Shown here in pieces: positions 9,174 through 20,724 of a stretch of 64,000 nucleotides of DNA. Source of the DNA: Metaphire vulgaris. Taxonomy: Eukaryota; Annelida; Clitellata; Crassiclitellata; Megascolecidae. The stretch is taken from the NCBI GenBank assembly GCA_018105865.1, contig CM030870.1:3818001-3882000 (forward strand), in the 5' to 3' direction. Numbering within the stretch: the stretch's first letter is position 1; every line of letters begins with the position of its first letter. A model generated the notes under the pieces. The model was given only the letters and a program-made list of their open reading frames with translations, was not told the origin of the DNA and searched no databases. A program made the position numbers and the translations under genes.

Positions 9174-9298
9174 CTACCCACACAGCAAAGGCGTTGCTCT
9201 TAGCTGCTGCCAATATCGCAAATGTCCATGCAGTTATTTATTCTTATGTGTGGGGGGAATTACGATTCAAATCAAGGAACGACCATCGACATGTGTAA
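9174..9298 (+). CDS. Candidate terminal exon with hydrophobic stretch
   Basis: After acceptor CCACAG (or CACACAG at 9185) in the micro-exon phase, the frame reads AKALLLAAANIANVHAVIYS, then YVWGELRFKSRN and stops at 9296. A hydrophobic run followed by basic residues would suit a membrane anchor. It could also be chance. Confidence 0.3.
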
Positions 9299-9329
9299 AA
9301 AACATGACTAAAATGACGCTATAGAAGTT

Positions 9330-9675
9330 CAATGATATAAGCTTGTAAATTTGGATGTTCAGTTACTCTTGGAATATTAGTTTGAAAGATAGCAACAGAT
9401 GAATTTTATTGGATTTTTCGTGCAATCATGAAAATGAAGAATTTTTCTTTTGATAGATTGAAATGGAAGCCACTTGGAAACGCATCAATCGGATTTGACC
9501 GCAGACAAAGGCCACATATAATCGCTTAGATAGATCTTCTTTTGCTTGTGACTACAGAGAGAAACCCCTCAACCTGCTAGATGCTTCTGTAGATTAATAT
9601 TAGCAATTTAGAGTCAGTTAATGATGAATATACGATTAAATCATTGTCTAATTGATTGCCGCGAATGAAACTTTG
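9330..9675. other. No feature recognised
   Basis: AT-rich unique sequence without convincing exons or repeats. Confidence 0.4.
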
Positions 9676-9679
9676 CTTC

Positions 9680-9751
9680 TTAACCGTGTATTTAACTGTA
9701 ACTCAATGTAAAATGGATGGATATATCCGGGATCCCCAGTTAAGGGGTTAA
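9680..9751. mobile_element. piggyBac-like mini-MITE, copy 1 (left end truncated)
   Basis: Right end GTTAAGGGGTTAA and the family core TGTAACTCAATGTAAAATG. The left end begins TTAACCGTGTATTTAAC and lacks the outer TTAACCCC found in the copy at 29844. Confidence 0.75.
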
Positions 9752-9786
9752 ATCGATTAAAACAGAATCACTTTAACCGCATATTT

Positions 9787-10107
9787 CAGTGTTTATTCTA
9801 GCCACCTAGACATGGGGGACAAAGTTTGTCATAGTTGACAAGCAAAGAACATCCTTATATATTTCCCTCTCGAAATATCTGACATTCTGACAAGCAAAAA
9901 GAGAAAAGGCTATCATTGTATTTTCCCATTTCAAAATGCCTGAATAACAAAAAGGTAATCCTTATATTTTCCCTCTCCAAGTGCAAATAACCCCCTTCGT
10001 CGTCAATTTTTTTAGGGAAAATTACACTCCAAGCCAAAATATCAAAATTGGGGGGAATTTCTAACTTGAAGGAAATTCACCCCAGAGAAGGCCTAGAATA
10101 AACACTG
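9787..10107. mobile_element. hAT-like MITE, CAGTGTTTATTCTAG family, copy 1
   Basis: Terminal inverted repeats CAGTGTTTATTCTAGCC and GGCCTAGAATAAACACTG bound 321 bp. The element is flanked by matching CGCATATTT words at 9778-9786 and 10108-10116, an 8-9 bp target duplication. The interior holds GACAAGC-T-run modules on the minus strand. Confidence 0.88.
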
Positions 10108-10119
10108 CGCATATTTTGC

Positions 10120-11450
10120 GTACTTAGTACTAGTAGCAACTTCGAACACTTATTTTCATATCGACTATAAATGCTTTTCAAATGCAGATTACCGTCTTGT
10201 CGATTTGATAATTTCTCTCTCCGCGTTCATGTTTTCTGACACGACATTGTAGCAGAAGACCGCAATTCGTATGACTGTTGACCGGACTGCCAGTAGTAGT
10301 AGGGCAGGCGACTTATAGGCTGTGCTTAATTAACATGCTCAGCCTAAGATACAGTAGGTTATAACTTATAAGTGACTGTTTCACGCATTTGCCCGCGGGA
10401 TTCGCTCGCTGGACCAGGTAATGCCTGATAGTGATTTTAGTACCTAGTGCAATATTTTTAGTTGCATTGCACTGTTCCTTGTTATTAAACCTGCTTTATT
10501 ATTCGCCAGACATCGGAAGCCGCAATACCAGGAATATTTTTACACCCCCTAACACCCCCTCCCCCATTTGAGGTCGACACCCCCGAAATTTGGTAATGCG
10601 ACAATGGTATGTATAAAAAATGCATACTAATTAGCTTAGAACACCCCCCAAATGGAGAAGGACACCCCCAACTTTAATTTGTCTGATGACCTTTTTTTGC
10701 TTGTCAGCCTTTTTTCGGGCAGAGTCTTAAAAATTCCGACACCCCCTTCAGATTTTCCCGACACCCCTCAAATTCAAAATCTTATAAATAACACTGCGCA
10801 ATACGATTGGAACTACTCTGCCACGAAGTTAAGCCAGATTAATCGGTAGAGGAAGCACTGTGTTGAACAGGATGCCTAATGTACTCGTACGACAGCGTCC
10901 GGTGTTTGTCTAAGTCCTCCTAAGGCAAACTCTAAAGTGTCTAGGTCTTGGAGTTGTACATGGTCCTGAGGGCTGGCAATCGCCACAGAAATCGGCAGAA
11001 TTTGAAGCATATATGAGAAATTATTTCCAATGACAATGGCTATTTTAGACTATGTAAGTAGCATAGTTGCATTGGCGAATGACTGAATGGCCTATAGAAC
11101 TTTTGATGTATATGCCATAGTGACTAAATTTAGGAGTTGTGTGATCCAGAACGCTAGCACTCGCTATAGAAATTCCGATAGGCTGAAACTGAAACATAAT
11201 AGGCAAAATTATTTGTTAGGCAAAATTATTTGTAATGACAATGGCCATTTTGTGCTTTGTAATTGCATAGGTGAAGCTAAACAGTACATGGAGAAATAAA
11301 AAAATAGCTGCAAAAATAGTGTTTTCTTCAAATATTCTACTAAGGCCTATATCTACTGTACACCTGGACATGCATCTTAAGGGCGAATTTGGGCCAATCT
11401 GTAGCCCGGTTGTAAAGCGTTTATAGGAATTTTGCGAAGTCCGAGGTACG
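10120..11450. other. No gene recognised; C-run segment with T-rich module
   Basis: 10540-10790 has many ACACCCCC runs and one clear copy of the shared module (GATGACC, seven T, GCTTGTCAG, at 10684-10707), so it is probably another decayed MITE. The rest is AT-rich and unassigned. Confidence 0.45.
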
Positions 11451-11459
11451 TTGAAGAGA

Positions 11460-11653
11460 CATGGGCGTCCACAGAAATTTTTCCAGGGGGGTGCAAAACA
11501 GGGTCTTGTGACGAAATAAATGAAAAAATTTTCCAGGGGTGCAAAACAAGGTTTTGTGACGAAAGAAACAAGTAATTTTACTTTTTTCATAACTCTACAA
11601 TTTTTTCAGGGGGTGCAATTGCACCCCCTTGCACCCCCCTCCGGACGCCCATG
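11460..11653. mobile_element. hAT-like MITE (CATGGGCGTCC)
   Basis: Ends CATGGGCGTCC and GGACGCCCATG are inverted repeats around 194 bp. It has a perfect 8-bp target duplication TGAAGAGA at 11452-11459 and 11654-11661. C/G runs sit inside both ends. Confidence 0.9.
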
Positions 11654-12145
11654 TGAAGAGACCGAGACATAAGCGAGAAAAGGTTTCGGAATATTTGGTT
11701 TAATTGTTGATTGTTTTGTCACATCATCACCTTGGCATTCGGATCTGGGGCCCATTGGTTTCTCTCTAATAAGCTTTCAAGAGACTGTCTGTAATTTGAC
11801 TAAATCCTGATTTTTACACGTTATTTAGTTGCTGGTTTCATCGGAAAACTCGTTGTTTCTTAACGAATTCTTACATAAATCTGACATCACTATACAAAGA
11901 TTTTAAAATTCCAGCCTTTTATTGAATATATAACGAAAAACAAATTCTGGAACACATGAATAAATTTACTGTACAGTAGAATAAAGACAAGCTGTGATTT
12001 GTAAATAAAACTGATAAGTTCTATTCGTGTCTCTTTTAATAAAATTTGATCTCCATATAGCTGTTCATCTGACTGACATATTTAGGTCATGGTAAATCTT
12101 TACAATTAGAAGCTGGAATATCATAATAAATATAAATATTATGAA

Positions 12146-12356
12146 TTAATCGGTAGGGAGTTGATCGAGACTTTCGAGAATTTCCTTCAATCTCTGATTG
12201 AAGTTTTCTTTGTCATTGGCCATAAGTTGTATGGCATTGGCCATAAATTGTATGACTCTTGCATGGCGATCGTTATAGGACTGTCGCAGAGCCTCAACCT
12301 GTCTAATGACGCATTCGATACTAGTGGAATTTTCTTCGTCGGAATCTGATGCGTTC
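12146..12356 (-). CDS. C-terminal exon, helical/coiled-coil protein, unknown
   Basis: After acceptor CTTCTACAG the minus strand reads NASDSDEENSTS, then VEALRQSYNDRHARVIQFM and a charged helical stretch ending ESLDQLPTD before TAA at 12146 (69 residues). Acidic linker plus heptad-like helix resembles the C-terminal tails of Myb/SANT-type proteins. No domain identifies it. Confidence 0.5.
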
Positions 12357-12413
12357 CTGTAGAAGAGAAAAACGTGTCTAAGCTCTTCATGACGGCCATA
12401 CTAGACGTTAGAC

Positions 12414-12442
12414 GGTAATGAATGCATCAAAGTAGGGTCCAT
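12414..12442 (-). CDS. Possible first coding exon of the small helical protein
   Basis: ATG at 12442 gives MDPTLMHSLP and can splice (GTCTAA donor, 57-nt intron) in frame to 12356, making a 79-residue protein. The donor is poor and the intron very short, so this start is speculative. A TATA-like word lies about 90 bp upstream. Confidence 0.25.
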
Positions 12443-12449
12443 ACTGACG

Positions 12450-13170
12450 AATTTATGTTCGAAATTTTCTGCACCAACCACAGGTTAAACAGTGACAACA
12501 TCAACAACTACAATGTAACGTAGCGAGGTATTTATATAGCTCCTCTTATGGACAATCATTCAGAAGCACTAATTTGCATGCGAAAGTGTCTGGTGCATCC
12601 CGATTACGGAGTTACGCGCATGTAAAGATCCGTGCGCAGGAGAATGGCATTAATTATTATAGGCCTATTTTATGTCACCTATTAATTATCGATGCAGTCT
12701 ATGGATAGGCGACTATTTAGAATGGCGAAACAGAGGAAGCCATCCAAGTATTTTGGCGCTGACAATTTTAACGATTCCGAATCTTTCGGAATATTTCGGA
12801 ACCTCGGCAGCGAATTAGTGGCGGCTCTAGGATTTGGCAAGTGGGGCCGTTGGGGTGGCAACTTCTAATCATGGGGGGCCAACCATTTGTTGTTTAATGT
12901 ATATAGCATTGAGTATAGGGTCCCAACTGGGGGGCCACTGGGGGGGCCAGGCACTCAATAGAGGGGGCACTGCAGCGAATTTCTAAAGGATCTACAAATT
13001 TAGCCGCATCTCTTTTGATTCGTGAATTGAATATTGAATTGCGGAATATATTTGCCATCAAGTTTTACTCATAATGATGTCACTGCTGCTGCATTAATAA
13101 TCTGCGCGAGAAAAAATACTTTAATAACCAGATTAAATATAATATTTATATAATATTATTAATTAATAAT
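12450..13170. other. No gene; decayed CAGTGGCGGC-type repeat
   Basis: 12823-12985 begins AGTGGCGGCTCTAGG and carries several G runs, like one end of the MITEs elsewhere in the window. The rest is unassigned AT-rich sequence. Confidence 0.4.
12526..12537 (-). promoter_or_regulatory. TATA-box candidate
   Basis: The minus strand reads CTATATAAATAC about 90 bp ahead of the candidate ATG at 12442. This is sequence match only. Confidence 0.25.
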
Positions 13171-13173
13171 GTT

Positions 13174-13243
13174 ATAACCGGCCGTCCCGAGTGACACTCG
13201 TCCATTTTACATTGAGTTACAAATAATTGGCCGGTTAAGGGGC
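13174..13243. mobile_element. piggyBac-like mini-MITE, copy 2 (diverged)
   Basis: The core CATTTTACATTGAGTTACA is conserved and the ends AACCGGCC and GGCCGGTTAAGGGG pair. The outer TTAA on the left is degraded. Confidence 0.7.
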
Positions 13244-13792
13244 TTAGCCTATAGAGTTTTCCTGATCGGTAAAAAGTTTTCGCATAGAATATGTCTCACC
13301 CAGGCCTCCAAGCAGGAGTGCTAGACAAAACTTTCTGGCGTCCATAGCTTCCTGGAGGAAGTGTATTTCTGCAAAATAGAGAAAACATTTCGGAATATAA
13401 CTTCTATGTTTGGTAACACAACGGATCGGCCTCCCTGCTGTCGGTTTTACGCATGACGATAACCATATAAACCGATAGTAGGCCTATATGAAATAATTCA
13501 CATATATAGTTCAATCTAAATATAATATTTCTAATAGTTATTTTCGGTTTCACTGTCACAGTTATTACGATCATGACAATCTAGATAGCGCTGTATGTCG
13601 GAAGACAATTATGGCAAGAACAACGTATAGGCCTACAGTACAAGCGATCACTGCACACTGCAGCTATGCGCTTGGACGTTCTCTTAGTGTAAGTACCGAG
13701 TCTTTAACGGTACTACTGCGGTGACTGTATATATGTATTGGCTGATTAGAAAGAGATCCAAAGATGGTCTAAACGAATAATAGGGTCACTAC

Positions 13793-14021
13793 CAATGTTC
13801 CCTCTAAGCTGCGCGCCTGCGCGGCCGCGCACATGACAAGAAAACGCCGCGCAGCAATTTCCAGCCGCCGCGCAGTGATTCTGAGTTTCAAAAACACTGA
13901 TTTTGTTGTGTTTTGTCTTGGGTGACATCTGTGAAACAATTCAGGTGCTCAGGCATGAAAGTGTGCCGCTCAGGCACTATACTTTTCCGCGCACACTCAA
14001 CAAAATTTAGAGGGAACATTG
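13793..14021. mobile_element. hAT-like MITE (CAATGTTCCCTCTAAGC)
   Basis: Ends CAATGTTCCCTCTAAGC and TTTAGAGGGAACATTG, 229 bp, GC-rich CGCGC interior. It has a perfect 8-bp target duplication GTCACTAC at 13785-13792 and 14022-14029. Confidence 0.92.
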
Positions 14022-14029
14022 GTCACTAC

Positions 14030-15100
14030 AATTAGAAAGATTAACTAAAATAATTGTTCCACTGACCTGATTTGCTTGCTCATGTTGTCTTGCGCTTGTA
14101 GATTTGATTTGTAGCCCCTATACCAACACCTTCTCAGTTACGTCAGTTGTAAGTAGTTGCTTCTAACGATGATGCGTCTCGCAATTGAAGCTAAATTCTG
14201 GGCGCGCACATTCCTTTATATGCATCTGAAATTTAGCCATGAGCGCTTTTACACGTAAGCTTTGTAGATACAGATGGGAATTTTGAGTTGTTGTTTCAAA
14301 CAGCACAAACCCACGCAGCTACTAAACATGAGCATAATAAATGTATGTTTATAAACAGATATACGCCCATTAGGGTATTTCTTGGGGCGTAGCCAGGAAT
14401 TTGATTTGGGGGTATAAATATTGGGGGGGGTATAAATGATAACTATAAATCACATAAAACCATATAAACCACATACAACCACGTTTAAACTACATAGAAA
14501 ACTTTAGGATAGACTGATATTTTGGGGTATATACCGATATACCCCCGTCGCTACGCCCTGGGCATTCCATGCATTTTATTTCGTTTGGTCAGCCTATGTT
14601 ACAATAATAATGACGTTAGATCAGACTTGCTCTGGTGTTCTTATTTTGCTTCTGTACTAAGTTTCCAGCGGCTATATTTTACTATTATTGATTTTATAAC
14701 TCACATTATAAGATGAATTACTAATGTTTATCGTAGTTTCAAAAGTGTCTTACTTCCCGACACGATTTTTAGCATCATAGGCAAAGGGTTGTTTTAGAAA
14801 TTACATCGTACCAAGTTTCGCGTCTTCTTTTAGGATGCCACTAGAGGATAATCCGAATATGCCTCAGTCACGTGACACGTAGGCCTAGGCCTAAAGGCAA
14901 TGTAGATGTTTTGGCGCCAATTTATTTAGGAATTATAATAAATGCCGTACTAAGCATTTCAAGCAATTCCTTGTAACCAGTAACCATCCTAATGATTCAG
15001 GTCTGGGCGTTCGGTTGACATTTGGCCTTCCCAAAGGACGGACTGTGTTCTCTCGGCCAGGTAGTCGCGTAGCCAGAGCAACGCGTGTCCTTTATCCCTT
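14030..15100. other. No gene; one decayed TIR element
   Basis: 14387-14565 has ends GGGGCGTAGCCAGG and CTACGCCC with G/C runs, a probable decayed MITE without a visible target duplication. Nothing else was recognised. Confidence 0.45.
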
Positions 15101-15104
15101 CGTC

Positions 15105-15224
15105 CCAGTATTTGCGTTCTCTTTCCTGTATTCTAGCTAATCCTGTCTCTTTTTGTTCGCTTCATACACAAGAGACCTATTTGCTAACAGTTCCTATTAC
15201 TGTATATAGGCCTATATATATGCC

Positions 15225-15296
<72 letters not shown>

Positions 15297-15440
15297 CCTA
15301 TATAGTTTCCCTAAGCCTGTCTGTTCGGTTGAAACCGAGTTCTCACAGGAGGACACGTTGCTATAGACAGTGGCGGTCCCATCATGGGGGATGAGTGGAG
15401 ATGCACCCCTCCACCGGACTTTCGGAGTTACTTTTTTTGC
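15105..15440. repeat. Dispersed segment shared with 25980-26370
   Basis: CAGTATTTGCGTTCTCTTTCC through the AT microsatellite and on into ACACGTTGCTATAGACAGTGG recurs at 25980-26370. The 3' part recurs inverted at 27160-27242. The segment includes the left end of a CAGTGGCGGT-type element at 15369. Confidence 0.8.
15222..15296. repeat. (AT)n(GA)n compound microsatellite
   Basis: About 28 bp of AT followed by about 46 bp of GA. Confidence 0.97.
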
Positions 15441-15449
15441 TTGTGTAGG

Positions 15450-16770
15450 CCTAAACCTATACTTCAAATTCAAATTCAAATGGTCTTTTATTTTCACAAT
15501 ACATACACAAATGATACAAATAGTAATATGTCAGGATACATACCTAGTATGTGTAATGCAAACTTTTAAAAATTTGACTTTAACTAACTTATACTAAGTG
15601 CCAAAAAAATAAAATGAAAAGAAGCAACAATTGCATAAATAATTTCTTAGTTACATTGTATGTGAAAATAAGGATTACCTAAGGAATCATAGATCCCGAA
15701 AGGTGGTAATCCTAGAAAGAATGAGTATAATTAAACTAAATACTAGCAAATGAGGACAAGATTTTAATAGAAAGGTGGAGTTACCTAAATGATCAATAAA
15801 GATTAATAATAATTGGCTAAATGAGGTAAATAAATTAGCTTAAACTGTTGGAAGACTTTAGTAAAGACAGGTAGCTGATACTTATTAAATAACAGATTGA
15901 TACTACTCAATTACAGATTGGTTTTGTAGAAGAAATTTTTAAAGAGCTATCTTAAAATGAGATAAGGTGATAATCGATTTTAAATTAGTGGGAAGAGAAT
16001 TCCAAGTTCTGGGTCCTGAGTATTTTATCGTGAATAGCCTAGTGTTGGTGTGAGCATAAGGGATATATAGGTTTATGTTATTTCTAAGTATACTGATAGA
16101 GCTATTCTTATGCAAATCAAGAAATTTAATGATGTAGTAAATAGTGGGTAAATGATTGTGAATATATTTAAAAATAAAGATAGAAGCTTGATATTTGAAA
16201 ATATTTACCATTTTAAGATTTTTAAATTTTTTAAATAGATTATTTGTATCCATATATGTACCTCCTTTAAATACTAATCTTACCGCTTTGTTCTGTAATT
16301 TTTGGATTTTATCTATAATAGTCATATAATTATTTCCCCAAATAATATTTACATAAGTTAAGTTAGAGCGAATTAACGTAAAATAGAGGTTATGAAGAGC
16401 TCTCGGCTCTAAGTAATTCTTTATGTGCCTTATTATATTCAGATTCTTAGATATTTTATTTGCCAACTGGCCTACATGATCTTTCCAGCTTAACTTTTGA
16501 TCTAAAATAACGCCCAAAAATTTAGAAGATGATGTTTGGAGGATAATTTGGTCATCATTTATTATTATATTATCAGAAATGAGATAAGGGGATTTATTCT
16601 TAGGGTTAAATTTTATAAAATTAGTCTTAGAAAGGTTTAGTTCCAGTTTATTTAACTTAAACCAATTGGATAGTTTTTCCAGCTCTAGATTTATAGTCTT
16701 AATTAATTCATTGAGGTTAGTATGGCTAGCTATTACATTGGTATCACTATAGCTATTACTTGGATCAAAG
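15450..16770 (-). mobile_element. Non-LTR retrotransposon, 5' truncated
   Basis: A minus-strand LINE 3' portion: RT C-terminal coding, then an untranslated tail sharing the words TAAGGATTACCTAAGG and GATCCCGAAAGGTGGTAAT with the copy at 51083-51705. The 3' end has AAATTC repeats. The 5' truncation is near the position expected for the FADD box. Confidence 0.85.
15939..16770 (-). pseudogene. LINE reverse transcriptase, C-terminal part
   Basis: An uninterrupted minus-strand frame of about 277 codons starts within the RT catalytic region (SDTNVIASHTNLNELI). It passes KFLGVILDQKLSWKDHV and an LQNKAVRLVF segment and ends at the usual TWNSLPTNLK. It encodes the RT thumb and C-terminal domain of a jockey/CR1-group LINE. 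The upstream palm and the endonuclease are missing, so it is not autonomous. Confidence 0.85.
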
Positions 16771-17029
16771 TCTAGTAAAACTAGTAAAACTAGTAAAACT
16801 AAAGTCTAGTAAAACTAAATGGGAATGACCTTATTTTGCTTGTAACCTACTTTTTCGGTAAAAGCGTAGTAAAATTAGGGATAAAATTCCCTTTTTTCAG
16901 CCTTTTCGGCAACGTTTATTGATTTTCCCTTCTATTTTTATCCACCACCAACTTTCTATGAATTCATTCAACCCCTCCCCCCATCCCCACCAAAAATCCT
17001 CGAACCGACATGCATTTCAGATAGAGTGG

Positions 17030-18585
17030 CAAATATAGCATTAATTCGCTGCAGCGCATGGCAATTTAAATTGTTTCATGAAGGATCACTTTATCTTCTG
17101 CTTTCACTTCCTAAAGACCAGATCCATGGCTCTGTTGACAAAAGCTGGAGAGGAATTGATCACAGTGTTACCCTATTATAAAACATAAAGAGAAATGTCA
17201 ATCAACTCCAACTTCTTAATAATGAACTATATCGATCACATAGACCACTAATACTTGTCAATTTACTACTGCGACCATTATTACACTCATAAATGAATTT
17301 ATTAGCAGAGACAAGGCTTATTCACGGTGAGTGAATAAGTTTTCATATAGGCCTATCCTGTCTTCTTATTTTTTCGTTTTCATGTCTGCGCGAGTACCTG
17401 TAATTGGTGCCATTTATTTTTATATTCGTCGTAAATGGGCAAGTAGATTATTTCATGCTTAGACACGGTGTGTGATCTTTGCTCTAGTTTCACCGAAAGA
17501 AAGAATAGGAGCAAGAGGCTCCGGAATAATCTCGTCTGACAGGTGAGTGATCTAGGCCTAATACAATTTCTCTCAAGTTCTCAACAGTTAAAATAGCTCG
17601 CCTGATTTTCAAAAGGTAACATTTTTGTCAGTGTCTGTGGAATTGATTGATTGCTGAGCAGTATACTTCATTGGGCTAATATTGAAGCACGTTGCCTTAA
17701 AATCTGCAGAATAACGCTGAAGCAAAAACGAAACTGAAAATAGATCTGCAAAAATTTCTCATTTCAGTTTTTCAAAGATCGATGATAGAGATATCGTTCT
17801 CAAGTAATACGCCCCTATTTAGGACTTTTGTTAATTTAAATGCAATCGAATGCCAAGTGATCGCAAGTGGATAGCAGAACTAAGTGCAAATACTGATTAC
17901 TATTTAATTGGAGTTCAAAATTTCTATGAATAAGCATATCAATGGTTCTATAAATAAACAGTCCTGCCAAACATTTTTCAGCTATGCGGGGAAATTCTAA
18001 CTGTGTACGTGTCTTGTTTTGAAGCACAGAATATGTACACTGTACAGTGCGTAAAATTTCTCTGCGCAATCAGGTGCACGGTATCTGGTTATTAATGAGC
18101 GTTCACCAATCGAACATTCTTCAACTGTCTGTCGGATCTTTCAGCAAACTTAATCTTTGCAAATCTTGAAACAAAACACATGTTTTCGAGTTGGACCTCC
18201 CTCCAAAGTTTTAACTGCTGTTCAATCACAAGCTGATCTCTGGTATGGACCTGATTTGGGATGTCATTGTCTTATACTGTAAACTGCTATCAATTATTAT
18301 TTTTGTGTGCCTTCATCCTCATGTTTTCTCTTTTTATTCAAATTCTTTTATTGTAACGTGACGCCAGCCGTTGTCAGGTACTGTTGCTATTCGTTGTAAT
18401 TGAAATATTGTATTGAAATATAAAAATCTCATTATGCCATCTGATTAAGGTAGAACCTTCTCTTTATGATCACTGTTTGACTCTTAATTACTATCAAACA
18501 GGCGTTCATGATTTACGGTCATCAACTGAAGACGAATTCATGAAAAGAGCAACATTTCAATTTATGAAGTCTGGAAAATTAGTAT
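17030..18585. other. No gene recognised
   Basis: AT-rich sequence; no convincing exon, TIR element or microsatellite was recognised. Confidence 0.4.
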
Positions 18586-18590
18586 AGAAA

Positions 18591-18982
18591 CAGTATTTAT
18601 TCTAGGCCTTCTCTGGGGGAATTCCTCCAGTTAAAATTCCGCCCCCCCCCCAATTTTTACATTCTGGCTTGGGGTGAAATTAAAATATTGGACGACGGCG
18701 TTTTTATTGCACTTGGAGAGGGAAAATATAAGGATGACTTTTTATCTGCCTGTCAGGCATTTCGAAAGGGAGAAATACAATAATAACCTTTTTGTCAGGT
18801 ATTTTGAGAAGGAAAAATTAAATAAGGATCACGTTTTTGCTTGTCAGGTATTTTGAGAAGGAAACAAATATATAAGGAATCTTAAAAAGGATGGCCTTTT
18901 TTCTTCTCCAACATGAGAAACTTTTTCACCTCAAACATGTTAAACACTTCCCCCCATGTTTGTGTGGCTAGAATAAACACTG
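18591..18982. mobile_element. hAT-like MITE, CAGTGTTTATTCTAG family, copy 2
   Basis: Ends CAGTATTTATTCTAGGCC and GCTAGAATAAACACTG enclose 392 bp. The interior has a C run, several TTGTCAGG-TATTTTGAG units and T-rich modules. The target duplication is weak (TATAGAAA against GCGCAGAA). Confidence 0.8.
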
Positions 18983-19149
18983 GCGCAGAACCAAAGCAAA
19001 TGGCAACTGCTGCAATTCTTAAATTTCACTAAATGAAACAAAGCTGAACATACAGTAGAATCATTTCCTTTCTACAGAATTCGAGAGACCTCTGAAGAAA
19101 CGACGGTTCAAATTTTCAGAAATCTCTTCTGCTGTACGCAGACGAGTTT

Positions 19150-20311
19150 ATGAATTGCCAAAGGACAGATATTCAGAGCATGGAAAGATTAGAAACTAAA
19201 CATAACAAAGCAATGAGCGAACTTCGGCGTCTGACAGATTGTTGCATCTGTCTGATGCCTTCCACGGATCCAAGAATGTTGCCATGCATTCATTCAGCAT
19301 GTCTCGAATGCTTCGAAGATATTCAGACAAAGAACACAAAAATACCAGGCAATGTCATACCCTGTCCAGTGTGTAGAAAGGAATTTACCATTCCACCAAC
19401 AGGAATGAGTGGATTGCAAAAGAATTTTTTTATTTCAAATCTACTGGAAATAGCACAAAATTTCACTGAAGTAACAACATCTCAACGTTGCAAAATGTGT
19501 AAAGTTATAGATGCACAAAAGGATGCGAGTGAAGTCACAATGAAGTGTTTGGAATGCCGAAAAACATTCTGTGAACGCTGTGCCAATGTCCACAAATTTA
19601 ACTATTTGAACCAGGGACACAGAATTGTTGAACTGAAAGAAAATCTTAGCGAAGAAGAGATTCGGGAGGTGCTATCACTTCCAAAATGTCCAAAACATCC
19701 ACTCAAAGACCTTGACTACTACTGCGGAGATTGCAAGACAGTGGTTTGCGTCTCCTGTTTTGTGGAGAAGCATAAATCACATGACTGTAAAGATGTGACC
19801 ACAGTTGACAAAGACTTCCGCAGAAACATCGAATCAAGTTCCTCAAATTTGCTTCACTACATTGCACAAATGGTAGCAAAGCGTAGTAAGATGGAAAGTA
19901 GGAAGACGATCCTTTTGGAGCAGACATCTGAAATTGAAAATACCATTCGAGTGAAAAATCAACAACTAAAGGCATTGGTTGATCAACACACACAACTTGT
20001 TTTGGCTGAACTTTCCTCTGTTAAACAAAAACTTTTCAAAACTCTAGAAACGGAAATTGATGAAATTGAATTCAAGATGTCAATTCTGCAAAGTTTTGAA
20101 GCCTATTGTTCTGAGATGAAATCCAAAGGAACTCCGAATGATGTTTGTAGCAGCGTGGATGGATTAATGAGAAGAGCAGATGAATTGAAGAAAGAGAATG
20201 ATGAATATCTAGATCGACCCGAGTCCATGGTTGAAATCAAATTCAAAGCCGCTGACCAACACGTAGGCTTACTCATTGAAAATTCGAGCAACGTTATTGG
20301 CCAAATAGAAG
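19150..20311 (+). CDS. TRIM-Kelch protein, exon 1 (RING, two B-boxes, coiled coil)
   Basis: This exon encodes residues 1-387 and one base of codon 388. The RING finger spans about residues 31-77 (C31, C34, C46, H48, C51, C54, C72, C75), a C3HC4 pattern that binds two zincs and recruits E2 enzymes. B-box 1 covers about 114-157 (C114, C117, C133, C136, C141, C144, H148) and B-box 2 about 180-211 (CPKHPLKDLDYYC through HKSHDC). A helical coiled coil follows from about 235 to 320. The frame runs past the donor only to a nearby stop. GTAGGC at 20312 is a good phase-1 donor joining exactly to 21865. The product is predicted to be a cytoplasmic E3 ubiquitin ligase. The second Met (residue 11) is an alternative start. 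A TTTCTACAG at 19069-19077 may begin this exon's 5' UTR. Confidence 0.93.
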
Positions 20312-20724
20312 GTAGGCCTATCAATCACAATACTAATTATAATTATTAAATAAGTTACATTTTATTTACCTAATATCCATATTATTTATGCCACATACTA
20401 CATAAAGCGGGTTAACCACTGTGCGGGAGCTCTGATTTCTTAGGTTAACCTTTTTTCTTTTCGGCAACATTATGCTTTCTTTGCTAACTACAGAAGTACT
20501 CTCATAGTATGTAAGCTTAATTTCAGTGCAAGTTTTATTTTTTATTTTTGCATTGCTTGTTTACAATAATTATTTTCTCTTTGCTAAAGTGTGAAAAAAA
20601 CTTAGTCTTCATAATCAACTTTCATTTGCCTAAATACTCAAAAATATAGTGTTAAATTTGACTTTATTAATTAAATAAGAGACCAGATTTAACTAAATTT
20701 TATTTTTCTGATGATCTCTGTGTC

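Larger units (their letters stand above)
15369..17011. mobile_element. CAGTGGCGGT-type TIR element, split by a LINE
   Basis: Left end CAGTGGCGGTCCCATC and right part up to CTCGAACCGACATG match the compact 296-bp copy at 26296-26591. A LINE (about 15450-16770) sits between the two halves. The homologous halves are 15369-15445 and 16815-17011. Confidence 0.6.

Noticed and set aside
15085..15497. ORFs on both strands across an RERERE/SLSLSL region
   Set aside because: Produced by the AT and GA microsatellites inside a dispersed repeat.
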